From: Sphingomonas sp. Leaf67
Lineage (GTDB): Bacteria > Pseudomonadota > Alphaproteobacteria > Sphingomonadales > Sphingomonadaceae
DNA: 64,000 bases
Direction of reading: 5' to 3'
NCBI RefSeq assembly: GCF_001421965.1
Contig: NZ_LMLP01000001.1
Span: forward strand, 682,001-746,000
The stretch's first letter is position 1; each line of letters opens with the position of its first letter. The position numbers were made by a program, and so were the translations under genes. Below are positions 32,782-41,446 of this stretch, one piece after another. The notes beneath the pieces were generated by a model. It was not told the origin of the DNA. It did no database searches and saw nothing but the letters and a program-made list of their open reading frames with translations.

Positions 32782-33333
32782 ATGCACCGTCTGTTTATCG
32801 CCCTTCGCCCGCCCGCCAAGATGCGCGACGCGCTGTTCGACATCCAGGACGGGGTCGAGGCGGCGCGGTGGCAGAACGACGAGCAACTGCACCTGACGCT
32901 GCGCTATATCGGCGACGTCGAACGGCCGGTGGCGGAGGATATCGCACTGGCATTACAGGCGGTTCGCGCACCGGCGTTCGATCTGGCGCTGTCGGGTGTC
33001 GGACAGTTCGATGCGGGCCGGCGCGGCCGGGCGCTATGGGCGGGAGTGACGCCGCACGACGCGGTGACGGCGCTGCATCGCAAGGTCGATCACGCCCTCG
33101 TCCGTCTCGGCCTGTCGCCCGAGAGTCGGGCGTTCCTGCCCCACATCACGCTGGCGCGGCTCAACAAATCGAGCGGGCCGACCGAACCGTTCCTCGGCGC
33201 GAATGCAGGACTGGCGTCACCGGCGATGCGGTTCGATCACTTCATCCTGTACGAAAGCCACCTCGGCAATGCTGGAGCATGGTACGAGGCGGTGGCGCGC
33301 TATCCACTTGATCCGCCCGTGACAAGCGGCTGA
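32782..33333 (+). CDS. thpR: RNA 2',3'-cyclic phosphodiesterase (2H phosphoesterase)
   Basis: A 183-residue 2H-superfamily enzyme. The two catalytic H-x-T motifs are H37-L-T39-L and H121-I-T123-L, at the spacing expected for ThpR (formerly LigT). The opening R-L-F-I-A-L-R-P-P and the central A-L-W-A-G-V motif fit the family. It hydrolyses 2',3'-cyclic phosphate ends of RNA, in vitro on tRNA halves. It is divergent from the Bax-inhibitor gene with 116 bp between them. Confidence 0.92.
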   Translation: MHRLFIALRPPAKMRDALFDIQDGVEAARWQNDEQLHLTLRYIGDVERPVAEDIALALQAVRAPAFDLALSGVGQFDAGRRGRALWAGVTPHDAVTALHRKVDHALVRLGLSPESRAFLPHITLARLNKSSGPTEPFLGANAGLASPAMRFDHFILYESHLGNAGAWYEAVARYPLDPPVTSG

Positions 33334-33444
33334 CGGATCGTCCCGTCGCGGGACGGGCGCAAGCTGTCGTTTCGTTCATGAAACCGTCAGGCGAAGGGTG
33401 CGTTAAACTGGCCGACAACGACATGGACGAAAGGACATTCCCCC

Positions 33445-33777
33445 ATGCGCAATATCATGTTGGCTCTCGCCGCTGCATCGCTGATGGCTCCCGTCGGCGC
33501 GACCTATTCGAAGCATGGCATCTCGGTCGGCAAGTCCGAGGCCGAGGCGCAGCGTCGCGGCAAGTATCGCGAATGGCGCGGTCGTGACGGTCGCCGCTAT
33601 TGCCGCAAGCCCAATGGCACCACCGGTCTGGTCGTCGGTGGTGTGGCCGGCGCGCTGGTCGGACGGACGATCGACAGCCGTGGCGACCGTACGCTCGGCA
33701 CCCTGCTCGGCGCTGGCGCAGGCGCACTTGCCGGCCGCGAGATCGAGCGGAGCGGCAGCCGTGGCCGCTGCCGTTGA
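33445..33777 (+). CDS. Glycine-zipper 2TM domain protein
   Basis: A 110-residue small envelope protein. A signal-like N-terminus (M-R-N-I-M-L-A-L-A-A-A-S-L-M) is followed by a basic region with a single W-R-G-R-D-G block and then two glycine-zipper stretches (G-L-V-V-G-G-V-A-G-A-L-V-G and G-T-L-L-G-A-G-A-G-A-L-A-G) with a charged turn between. The domain is common in outer-membrane and lipid-associated proteins; function unknown. It ends basic (R-G-R-C-R). Confidence 0.82.
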   Translation: MRNIMLALAAASLMAPVGATYSKHGISVGKSEAEAQRRGKYREWRGRDGRRYCRKPNGTTGLVVGGVAGALVGRTIDSRGDRTLGTLLGAGAGALAGREIERSGSRGRCR

Positions 33778-33803
33778 ACCTTATCGGGCGTGAGGAATTC
33801 TGA

Positions 33804-33837
33804 GGGGGCGGGTCCGGCAACGGGCCTGCCCCCTTTT
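33804..33837 (+). terminator. Rho-independent terminator
   Basis: GGGGGCGGGTCC (33804-33815) pairs with GGGCCTGCCCCC (33822-33833), with two wobbles, followed by TTTT. It lies after the glycine-zipper gene and before osmC. Confidence 0.85.
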
Positions 33838-33857
33838 CCCATCGCAAAGGTTCCCGC

Positions 33858-34283
33858 ATGATCCGCAGTGCATCCGCCCGTTACGAAGGTCTTGGCAAGG
33901 ACGGCAAAGGCCATGTCTCGACCCAGTCCGGCGTACTCGACAATCAGCAATATAGCTTCAACACCCGGTTCGAGGACGGCAAGGGCACCAATCCGGAAGA
34001 ACTGATCGCTGCCGCCCATGCCAGCTGCTTCACCATGGCGCTGAGCTTCGCGCTCGCCGGTGCCGGCTATAGCGACGGCACGCTGGAAACCACGGCAAAG
34101 GTCACGCTGGACAAGGATGGCGACGGGTTCAAGGTGACCAAGTCGGCACTGACCCTGATCGCCAGCGTCCCTGGCATCGATCAGGCGAAGTTCGAGGAAA
34201 TCGCGGCCGGTGCCAAGGCAGGCTGCCCGATCTCGAAGCTGCTGAATGCCGAGATCACGCTGGACCACACGCTGAACGCATGA
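33858..34283 (+). CDS. osmC: OsmC-family organic hydroperoxide reductase
   Basis: A 141-residue thiol peroxidase that detoxifies organic hydroperoxides. The redox cysteines are C57 (H-A-S-C-F-T-M) and C122 (A-G-C-P-I-S-K), 65 residues apart, as in OsmC rather than Ohr. The N-P-E-E-L-I-A-A-A-H-A loop before the peroxidatic cysteine is diagnostic. No OhrR-type regulator lies beside it. It is a monocistronic gene bracketed by two terminators. Confidence 0.92.
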   Translation: MIRSASARYEGLGKDGKGHVSTQSGVLDNQQYSFNTRFEDGKGTNPEELIAAAHASCFTMALSFALAGAGYSDGTLETTAKVTLDKDGDGFKVTKSALTLIASVPGIDQAKFEEIAAGAKAGCPISKLLNAEITLDHTLNA

Positions 34284-34291
34284 TGCGAACC

Positions 34292-34321
34292 GGGCCGGGG
34301 CAAGCTGCTCCGGCCCTTTTT
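34292..34321 (+). terminator. Rho-independent terminator of osmC
   Basis: GGGCCGGGGCA (34292-34302) pairs with TGCTCCGGCCC (34306-34316), with one G-T wobble, around AGC and is followed by five T residues. Confidence 0.9.
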
Positions 34322-34377
34322 CTTGCCGCCCCGATTTGCGGCAAAGCCTTCATCCTTTTCGGCTATGACGCTGCCAC

Positions 34378-35547
34378 ATGCTGCGCGTTCTGACCCTGGC
34401 CACGCTGTTCCCCGATGCCACCCGGCCCAATTTCGGGGTGTTCGTCGAACGGCAGACACGGGGCCTGGCCGCACTGGGTGACGTCGAGGTTCGGGTCGTC
34501 GCCCCGATCGGCATCCCCCCCTTCCCCCTCTCGCTCCACCCGGGCTACCGTTCGCTCGCGCGCCTGCCGTTGCGCGAGGACTGGAAAGGTCTGGCAGTCG
34601 ATCGTCCGCGTTTTGTGAACCTGCCCGCGACACGGGGGCGGTTCCATGTCGGCGCGCTGGTCCGGTGCCTGACCCCGCATCTCGACGCGCTGCGCGAGAC
34701 GTTTCGCTTCGATGTGATCGATGCCGAGTTTTTCTTTCCCGACGGACCGGCGGCGGTGGCGCTGGGGCGGCGCTATGGCGTGCCGGTGTCGATCAAGGCG
34801 CGCGGGGCGGATATCCATCATTGGGGCCATGCCCCGGCGACCGCGGCGCAGGTCCGTGCGGCCGGCGAGCGTGCCGATGGCTTGCTGGCCGTCTCGCAGT
34901 CGATGGCCGACGATATCGCCGCCGCCGGGATCGACCGTCCGGTTCGGGTCCATCGCACCGGGATCGACCGCAGCCGGTTCGGTGCGCTCGATCGGGCGGC
35001 GGCGAGGGCGCGACTGGGGGTCACCGGCGCGCTAGTCGTATCGCTCGGCGCGCTGATCCCGCGGAAAGGCCACCGCATCGTGCTGGAGGCGGTGGCGGCA
35101 TTACCCGGCGTCGCCTTGTGGATCGTAGGCGGTGGTCCCGATCAGGCGTCGCTGACGGCGCGTATCGCTGAACTGGGTATCGGCGACCGGGTCCGGCTAT
35201 GCGGGGCCATGCCGCACGACGCGCTGCCCGACCTGCTGGCGGCAGCGGACGTCATGGCGCTGGCGTCGTCGTCGGAAGGGCTGGCCAATGCCTGGGTCGA
35301 AGCGCTTGCCAGCGGGACGCCGATCGTTATTCCCGATGCCGGGGCGGCGCGCGAAGTGGTCACCCGTTCCACTGCGGGGCGAATCGTAGCGCGCGATGCG
35401 GCGTCTTTCGCGCAAGGGATTGCGGCGATCTTGTCGCAGGCCACTGATCCGGCGACGACGCGGGCGACCGTCGATGCCTATAGCTGGGAGCGCAATGCGT
35501 CGGAGCTACGCGACCATCTGGCCGGACTGGTCGATCAGAAGGGGTAG
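34378..35547 (+). CDS. Family 4 glycosyltransferase
   Basis: A 389-residue GT-B glycosyltransferase. R-V-L-T-L-A-T-L-F-P-D opens the acceptor domain, I-D-A-E-F-F-F-P-D-G-P-A is a typical loop, and the donor domain shows S-L-G-A-L-I-P-R-K-G-H-R, W-I-V-G-G-G-P-D and S-E-G-L-A-N-A-W-V-E-A-L-A-S-G, the last containing the E-x7-E-type segment that binds the nucleotide sugar. The layout resembles colanic-acid and teichuronic-acid type enzymes (WcaL/TuaC). It overlaps the 3' end of the convergent Mth938 gene by 13 nt. Confidence 0.87.
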   Translation: MLRVLTLATLFPDATRPNFGVFVERQTRGLAALGDVEVRVVAPIGIPPFPLSLHPGYRSLARLPLREDWKGLAVDRPRFVNLPATRGRFHVGALVRCLTPHLDALRETFRFDVIDAEFFFPDGPAAVALGRRYGVPVSIKARGADIHHWGHAPATAAQVRAAGERADGLLAVSQSMADDIAAAGIDRPVRVHRTGIDRSRFGALDRAAARARLGVTGALVVSLGALIPRKGHRIVLEAVAALPGVALWIVGGGPDQASLTARIAELGIGDRVRLCGAMPHDALPDLLAAADVMALASSSEGLANAWVEALASGTPIVIPDAGAAREVVTRSTAGRIVARDAASFAQGIAAILSQATDPATTRATVDAYSWERNASELRDHLAGLVDQKG

Positions 35548-35906
35548 AAGGCCGCCGCGATCCAGCGACCTTCGTCGCGCAACACGCCCCATGCGCGTGC
35601 CGCCGCCCGGCTGTCCATCGCCTCGATCCCCAACCCCCGCGCATCGAGCGCGCGAACCAGCGCGCGCGGCGGCTGGCGCAGGGTAGCGCCGGTGCCGAGC
35701 AGCAGGAACTCCGGGACCGGATCGATCGCCAGTATCGCCGCCAGCGCATCGGCATTCAGCACCTCGAACGCGGGCGGCTCCCACAGATCGGCGCGCTGCG
35801 GCGTCATCAGCAGCGCGGGGTAGATGCCGTCATCGACCCGGAACCCGCCGGTGGTCAGGCCCGAAACGACCGGACCGTCGCCCTTGCGGGTCCGGTCGAG
35901 CTTCAC
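35535..35906 (-). CDS. Mth938-like (DUF498) protein
   Basis: A 123-residue protein of the Mth938/NDUFAF3 fold. F-R-V-D-D-G-I-Y and the P-E-F-L-L-L-G-T-G strand, followed by L-R-A-L-D-A-R-G-L-G-I-E-A-M-D-S, are the conserved parts. Human NDUFAF3 helps assemble complex I, but the bacterial role is unproven. In alphaproteobacteria the gene regularly follows secF, as here, with a 4-nt ATGA overlap. This location next to the translocase suggests a membrane-protein assembly role. Confidence 0.85.
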   Translation of the reverse strand: MKLDRTRKGDGPVVSGLTTGGFRVDDGIYPALLMTPQRADLWEPPAFEVLNADALAAILAIDPVPEFLLLGTGATLRQPPRALVRALDARGLGIEAMDSRAAARAWGVLRDEGRWIAAAFYPF

Positions 35907-36859
35907 CGCGCGCCCTTTTGCGGGACCGGTTCCTTGACCGTCCCCTCCCCCACCGGCGCACCGGGCTGTAGCCCCAGCGAGATCAGCAGCGACGACGACA
36001 CGTAGATCGACGAATAGGTACCGACGATCACGCCGAGGATCATCGCGGCGGTGAAGCCACGCAGCACATGGCCGCCGAACACGATCAGCGCGGTCAGCGC
36101 CAACAGGATGGTCAGCGAGGTCATGACCGTCCGCGGCAACGTTTCGTTGACCGACAGATCGATCAGCTCGCGCATCCCCATCTTGCGGTATTTACGCATG
36201 TTTTCGCGGATACGGTCGTCGATCACCATCTTGTCGTTGATCGAATAGCCGATGATGGTCAGCACCGCCGCGACGATGGTCAGGTCGAACGGCATCTGCG
36301 TCAGCGCGAAAAAACCGAGCGTCATCAGCACGTCGTGAATGATCGCGACCGCGGTCGACACGCCGAACTGCCATTCGTACCGGAACCACGAAAAGATCGC
36401 GATGCCGACGATGGCCAGCAACACGGCCAGCACGCCGTTGGTCACCAGCTCGTCGGACACCTTGCCCGACACGGTCGAGTAGTTGCTGAACGTCGCGCCG
36501 GGGAATTCGGTCGACAGCGCGGTCTTCACGCGTTCGACCAGCCGGTCGGTCGCGCCCGCGTCGCCTTCGGGTACCGGCAGGCGGATCGACACGAGCGTCG
36601 GATCGCCGAATTGCTGGATCGCGGGTTCACCCACCCCCAGCCGTTCGATCGTCGCGCGTACCCGGTCGATCGCCGGCGGGGTGGCGAATTTCTCTTCGAT
36701 CGCGACGCCGCCCATGAAGTCGACGCCGAAATTGAGGCCACGGACGAACACAAGCCCGACCGCGAGGATGCTGAGGATCAGCGTCACGGTGAACGCGATC
36801 TTCCGCACCGCGACGAAGCGGATGTTGGTGTTGTCGGGGACCAGCTTGATGAGACGCAT
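35903..36859 (-). CDS. secF: Protein translocase subunit SecF
   Basis: A 318-residue inner-membrane protein that, with SecD, uses proton motive force to pull exported proteins out of the SecYEG channel. Six transmembrane helices with the first periplasmic domain between helices 1 and 2 are apparent; F-G-V-D-F-M-G-G is the SecDF motif at the first periplasmic domain and the I-G-Y-S-I-N-D-K-M-V segment is the conserved helix-4 motif. It begins 12 bp after secD and overlaps the Mth938 gene. Confidence 0.95.
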   Translation of the reverse strand: MRLIKLVPDNTNIRFVAVRKIAFTVTLILSILAVGLVFVRGLNFGVDFMGGVAIEEKFATPPAIDRVRATIERLGVGEPAIQQFGDPTLVSIRLPVPEGDAGATDRLVERVKTALSTEFPGATFSNYSTVSGKVSDELVTNGVLAVLLAIVGIAIFSWFRYEWQFGVSTAVAIIHDVLMTLGFFALTQMPFDLTIVAAVLTIIGYSINDKMVIDDRIRENMRKYRKMGMRELIDLSVNETLPRTVMTSLTILLALTALIVFGGHVLRGFTAAMILGVIVGTYSSIYVSSSLLISLGLQPGAPVGEGTVKEPVPQKGAR

Positions 36860-36871
36860 GACGGCCGGGCC

Positions 36872-38464
36872 TTAGATATGGATGTCGGTCGGACGGTTGC
36901 GGCGCATCCATCCGGCGACCAGCATCCGCGTGAAGGTGACGGCGGTGAACACCGAACTGGCGATGCCGAGCAGCAGCACGACCGCGAAGCCGCGAATCGG
37001 GCCGGAGCCGAGGATCAGCATGATCCCCCCGGCGATCGCGTGGGTCACGTTCGCCTCGAAGATCGTGCGGCTCGCTTCCTTGTACCCCAGTTCGAGCGAC
37101 TGGAGCACCGAACGCCCGCGCCGCCGTTCCTCGCGGATGCGTTCGTTGATGAGCACGTTCGCGTCGACCGCGGTACCGATGGTCAGCACGAAGCCGGCGA
37201 TGCCGGGCAGCGTGAGCGTCGCTTTCAGGAACGCCATCACCGCAAGGATCATCAGGATGTTCAGCACGACGGCGATCGTCGAATAGATGCCGAACCGGCC
37301 ATAGGTCATGACCATGAACGCGATGACCGCGACGGTGGCGATGATCGCGGCGGTGACGCCTGCCTTGATCGAATCGGCCCCCAGTTCGGGGCTGACGGTG
37401 CTTTCCTGCACGACAGTCAGGTCGACCGGCAGCTTGCCCGAACGCAGCGCGATCGACAGCTGGTTGGCGCTGTCGACGGTGAAACCACCGCTGATCGTCG
37501 CGCTGCCGCCAAGGATCGGTTCGTTGATGTTGGGCGCGGAAATGACCGAATTGTCGACGATGATCGCAAACGGCTTGCCGGTATTTTCCTGCGTCACTTT
37601 CGCGAAGCGGCGACCGCCTTCGGAATTGAAATTGATCGTGACGTTGGGCTGGCCGTTCTGGTCATAGGTCTGCCGCGCATCGGCGAGCTGATCGCCCGAG
37701 ATGATCGTCGACCGCTTGACCGCAATGCCGCCGCCCTGCGCCGGATAGGGCAGGATCTGGCTGCCGGCCGGTGCCTGTCCACGGGCAACCGCCTGCGGAT
37801 CGGCGGTCAGGTCGACCAGCTTGAATTCGAGCCGCGCGGTCTTGCCGAGCAGGTCCTTCAGCGCCTTCGGATCGGACAGGCCGGGGACCTGCACGACGAT
37901 GCGGTTGGTGCCCTGCTGGATGATCGTCGGCTCGCGGGTGCCCAGTTCGTCGATACGGCGACGCACGACCTCGGTCGCGTCCTTCATCGCATTCTCGACG
38001 GTCAGGCGCAGGCCGGGCTGGGTCGGGGTCAGCACGAAGCGCGTGGTGTCGCGTACTTCGATATCCCATTCGCGCTGGCCGGTCATGCCCGCGCCGCCGC
38101 CGGTCAGGCTGAGCAGCTTTTCGCGTGCGGCATCGACCTGGCTCGCGTCGCGGACCATGAAGCTGATCTGCCCGCCCCGCGTCGAGATATCGCCGATCGC
38201 GACGCGCGGCTGGCGGCGCATCTCGGTCGAAATGCGTTCGCGCATCGCCTCGATCTGGGTCGCGGCGACGTCTTCGGTCTTCGCTTCGAGCAGGATGTAG
38301 CTGCCTCCCGCCAGATCGAGGCCAAGATTGATCGTCTGCGACGCATACCATGAAGGCAGCTTCGCCCGCATGGATTCGGGCAGCAGACTCGGGATGGCGA
38401 ACAGCGACAACAGGATGACGGATGCCCAGATGGCGATCCGTTTCCAGCGCGGAAAGTCGAGCAT
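36872..38464 (-). CDS. secD: Protein translocase subunit SecD
   Basis: A 530-residue SecD with a first transmembrane helix (I-A-I-W-A-S-V-I-L-L-S-L-F-A-I), the L-G-L-D-L-A-G-G-S-Y motif, a large periplasmic P1 domain, and five C-terminal helices containing A-V-D-A-N-V-L-I-N-E-R-I-R-E-E, the conserved proton-path segment. Its ATG at 38464 overlaps the stop of yajC (TGATG). P1 contains the usual G-L-S-D-P-K-A-L-K-D-L-L-G-K and Q-L-S-I-A-L-R-S-G-K-L-P pieces. Confidence 0.95.
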   Translation of the reverse strand: MLDFPRWKRIAIWASVILLSLFAIPSLLPESMRAKLPSWYASQTINLGLDLAGGSYILLEAKTEDVAATQIEAMRERISTEMRRQPRVAIGDISTRGGQISFMVRDASQVDAAREKLLSLTGGGAGMTGQREWDIEVRDTTRFVLTPTQPGLRLTVENAMKDATEVVRRRIDELGTREPTIIQQGTNRIVVQVPGLSDPKALKDLLGKTARLEFKLVDLTADPQAVARGQAPAGSQILPYPAQGGGIAVKRSTIISGDQLADARQTYDQNGQPNVTINFNSEGGRRFAKVTQENTGKPFAIIVDNSVISAPNINEPILGGSATISGGFTVDSANQLSIALRSGKLPVDLTVVQESTVSPELGADSIKAGVTAAIIATVAVIAFMVMTYGRFGIYSTIAVVLNILMILAVMAFLKATLTLPGIAGFVLTIGTAVDANVLINERIREERRRGRSVLQSLELGYKEASRTIFEANVTHAIAGGIMLILGSGPIRGFAVVLLLGIASSVFTAVTFTRMLVAGWMRRNRPTDIHI

Positions 38465-38808
38465 CAGTCGTTCGCGGGTTTGGCGCCGGCGGGCGGCGTG
38501 ACTTCGGCGATGGTCGCCTTGACCACGCGGACGCGGGTGTTGGCGGCGATCTCGACCTCGACGAACGTGTCCTCGACCTTGGTCACCTTGCCGATGATGC
38601 CGCCGGCGGTGACGATGCTGTCGCCGCGCTTCACGGCGGCAATCGACGCCTGCAGCGTCTTCATCCGCTTCGACTGCGGACGGATCAACAGGAAGTAGAA
38701 GGCGACGAAGATCAGCAGCAGCGGCGCGACGCCGATCAGCGTGCCGAAGATACCACCCGATGCCGCGGGCGCGGCGGCGGACTGGGCGAAAGCGGAAGGT
38801 ACGAGCAT
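38464..38808 (-). CDS. yajC: SecDF-associated membrane protein YajC
   Basis: A 114-residue single-span protein of the SecDF-YajC complex. After a short N-terminus comes the helix (A-P-L-L-L-I-F-V-A-F-Y-F-L-L-I-R-P-Q) and a cytoplasmic domain with R-G-D-S-I-V-T-A-G-G-I-I-G-K-V, the family signature. The ATG at 38808 is preferred; an upstream in-frame start at 38853 would put 15 extra residues before the helix. It heads the yajC-secD-secF-Mth938 transcript. Confidence 0.9.
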   Translation of the reverse strand: MLVPSAFAQSAAAPAASGGIFGTLIGVAPLLLIFVAFYFLLIRPQSKRMKTLQASIAAVKRGDSIVTAGGIIGKVTKVEDTFVEVEIAANTRVRVVKATIAEVTPPAGAKPAND

Positions 38809-38967
38809 TGCTGGCCTGAATGTCCGAGATAGCGGACGCCGCGAACACGGCATCCTGTCAATTGCGGGCAGCTATCATCTGCACGGGTCGCACGCAACAT
38901 TTGCCCGCTCGCACGCTTCGGGCTTGCATGGGCCGAAAAGCAGGCCTAAAGGCACGCCCTCTCTGAT

Positions 38968-39044
38968 CGGGGCGTAGCGCAGCCTGGTAGCGCATCACAC
39001 TGGGGGTGTGGGGGTCGCAGGTTCGAATCCTGTCGCCCCGACCA
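38968..39044 (+). tRNA. tRNA-Pro (anticodon GGG)
   Basis: Acceptor arm CGGGGCG pairs with CGCCCCG, followed by discriminator A and encoded CCA at 39042-39044. The D arm is GCGC/GCGC. The anticodon stem TCACA/TGTGG encloses CTGGGGG, so the anticodon is GGG at 39002-39004, reading CCC and CCU proline codons. The T arm shows GTTCGAATC. Confidence 0.95.
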
Positions 39045-39075
39045 GAGAGTTCGGGCGAATCACTCGCCCTCCCCC

Positions 39076-41424
39076 TTATTTCGCCGGCACTTTTACCCGC
39101 AGCACCGCGTCCGGCGCGTCGTGCAGCCGCAGGGTCAGCATGTCCTGCGTGCCCGGCACATCGACCGATCCGCCGACGAACCCGGCGGGCAGCGGCGTTG
39201 CATCCTTCATGTCCGGGGTCGTCCCGATCGCGGCGACGACGAACAGGTCGCGCCCGCTCACCGTACAGCGCTCGCGACAGGCGATGCCGGTCAGCACCGG
39301 CAGGCGGACCAGCGTCCCCAGCGGCTGCCACGCCCCCGCCGCACCGCCGCGCCATGCCCGGAAGCGCAGCGATCCCGCCGCGCCCGCGCCGAACGCCGCT
39401 TGCGGCGCGATCGTCGCCACCGCGATATCGTCGCCGATCCGCTGTACCGCGCCGGACGCGATGGTCAGCCGCCTGGCGACGTCACCGTTCGCGATCTCGA
39501 TCCCGTCCTCGCCGCCGCTCAGACCACCGGCGATGCGGGTCGAGAAGGTCAGCGTCGCACCGGTCGGCACCAGCCCGTCGGGCAGGTCGATCGGCAACGC
39601 TCCAGCGGGCGGCGCATAGACGACACGCCGGTCGAGCAACGTCGCGACCGGCCGTGCCGGCGCGACCGTTACGGCCACCGTTGCGGTACGACCATCGCGT
39701 AGTTGCACCGCCGCGCCGTCCGCCGGTTCGGTCACCGCCTGCCCGGCGGTCAGCGTCAGCCGATCGCCCTCCCCGACCCGCGTCAGCGCACCCGCCGCGA
39801 AGCGCGTACCGCCCAGCGTCAGTCCCGTCACCTGATCGAGCCGTGCCCCCTCCAGCACGCCGTCCCGGTCGCCGGCATGGATGGTGAACCGATCGAGCCG
39901 GCTCGGCTCGGCGCGACCGGTCAGCGCAATCTGATCGGGGGCGACCGCGCCGAATCGAACGACGGTCAGCGTCAGCGTCCCCGGCCGGGTCTTGACGAGG
40001 GGCAGCGTCACGTCGAGCACGTCGGGCGCGGCCGACTTCCACGTCAGCGAGCGACTGAGCCCACCCGCATCGCGCAGCGTCAGCCCGGCGACGCATGCCG
40101 CCGCCCCGCCGCGCAGCACCAGCGGATGGTCGCGCCCGACGATCACTGTCGCATCGGGCTGCGCGGTCCACGCACCGGGACCGTCGAGCTGCGCCGGCAC
40201 GCGCGGACCGCTGAACGCGTCGAAGCCCCAGCGTCCCTGTACCACCGCCTCGGTCACCGGCCCCGCCACCTGCGACCCGCCATTGGCCAGCACCAGCCCG
40301 CCACGCTCGGCATCGGCGGTCAGCGGCAGTGTCGACACCCGGCCATCGACGGCGGTGACGCGCAGCACCAGATCGCGCGCATAATCGGTGGCGAACAGCA
40401 GCGACGCGTCATCGATCGGCAGCACCAGATCGGGCTTCGCCAGACAGAGCGCCCCCGGCGCACTCGACCGCCACAAAGGCGGCGGTGCGGCGCCGATCGG
40501 CGGCAATGGCGCGACCAGCACCGATCGCGGATTCTGGAAAGACGGGGCGCTGTTCAATTGCAGGTGGATCGCCTGCCCCTGCCCCAGCGCCAATGCGGGA
40601 AGATATTGATATTGCGCGGTACGAAACGCCCCGAACAGCCGCGCCAGATCGCGCGCCAGCCCGATATAGGGGCTGTAATAGCCCGCCCCACCCTCCCGCG
40701 TCGCCGCCACGCGATACGCAAGGTCGACCGGGGTGCCGGTCAGCGTTTCGGTCAGGGTCGCGCCGCGTTGCGCCTGCAACACGAGCGAGTCGCGCTGCTG
40801 GGTCAGGCACGCCGCCTGCAACGCGCGCTGGCGCAGCAGGCAATCGGCGTTCAGCTTGATCCGCAGCGCATCGGCCAGCACCGGCGCGGCGGTGGCGAGC
40901 CGTTCGGGCGCACGCTCACCGATCCGGCCGATCGCGCCGACGAACGCATCCAGCCGCTGCCGGTCGAGCGACGCCTGATACAGATCCTGCGCCGCGCGTA
41001 CGAACACGCCCGGCCGCCCGCGCACCGCGCCACGCACCGCCGAAAAGCCGCCGCCCGCTTCGGGGGCGAGGAACAACAGCACCTGCTCGGCACCCTCGGG
41101 CACCGTCACGGTCAGGACGTTCTTCTTCTTGTTCCACGTCTCGACCGACGTGAACCAGTCCTTGGGCGGCGGATTGGTCGCCCCGCGCAGGAAAGCGACG
41201 ACCAGCAGATAGCGCGCCGATTGATCGGCAGGCAGCAACGCCTTCGCCGTCAGCGTATCGCCCCCGCGCAGCGCCGGAACCGCCGCGACCGGCAGCTCGA
41301 CGTCGCCCCGCCGGACCATGACCGACACGTCGGGACCGGCCAGATCGAAGCCGTTCTGCTGGGCATGGGCCGTATCGGCGAACAGCGCCGAGAGCGCGGC
41401 GAGCAACAGGAGAACGCGAACCAT
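39076..41424 (-). CDS. Large secreted protein of unknown function
   Basis: A 782-residue protein with signal peptide (V-L-L-L-L-A-A-L-S-A-L-F-A-D-T-A-H-A). The N-terminal third is partly helical, with two cysteines (D-C-L-L-R-Q-R and A-C-L-T-Q-Q-R); the rest is beta-rich, Gly/Thr-heavy and looks like a row of immunoglobulin-like or adhesin-type domains. A cysteine pair near the C-terminus (C-R-E-R-C) may be disulphide bonded. I know no function. It starts 22 bp downstream of folP on the same strand; an ATG at 41643 is open but lies inside folP. Confidence 0.7.
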   Translation of the reverse strand: MVRVLLLLAALSALFADTAHAQQNGFDLAGPDVSVMVRRGDVELPVAAVPALRGGDTLTAKALLPADQSARYLLVVAFLRGATNPPPKDWFTSVETWNKKKNVLTVTVPEGAEQVLLFLAPEAGGGFSAVRGAVRGRPGVFVRAAQDLYQASLDRQRLDAFVGAIGRIGERAPERLATAAPVLADALRIKLNADCLLRQRALQAACLTQQRDSLVLQAQRGATLTETLTGTPVDLAYRVAATREGGAGYYSPYIGLARDLARLFGAFRTAQYQYLPALALGQGQAIHLQLNSAPSFQNPRSVLVAPLPPIGAAPPPLWRSSAPGALCLAKPDLVLPIDDASLLFATDYARDLVLRVTAVDGRVSTLPLTADAERGGLVLANGGSQVAGPVTEAVVQGRWGFDAFSGPRVPAQLDGPGAWTAQPDATVIVGRDHPLVLRGGAAACVAGLTLRDAGGLSRSLTWKSAAPDVLDVTLPLVKTRPGTLTLTVVRFGAVAPDQIALTGRAEPSRLDRFTIHAGDRDGVLEGARLDQVTGLTLGGTRFAAGALTRVGEGDRLTLTAGQAVTEPADGAAVQLRDGRTATVAVTVAPARPVATLLDRRVVYAPPAGALPIDLPDGLVPTGATLTFSTRIAGGLSGGEDGIEIANGDVARRLTIASGAVQRIGDDIAVATIAPQAAFGAGAAGSLRFRAWRGGAAGAWQPLGTLVRLPVLTGIACRERCTVSGRDLFVVAAIGTTPDMKDATPLPAGFVGGSVDVPGTQDMLTLRLHDAPDAVLRVKVPAK

Positions 41425-41446
41425 GCCCGCCCCTATAGCGGACGCC

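Noticed and set aside
36068..38353. 760-codon frame antisense to secD-secF
   Set aside because: Runs through three real genes and their junctions; low complexity, rich in Asp, Arg and His.
38858..39355. Minus-strand frame across tRNA-Pro
   Set aside because: Reads through a tRNA gene and into the end of the next gene in the wrong frame, a well-known annotation artefact.
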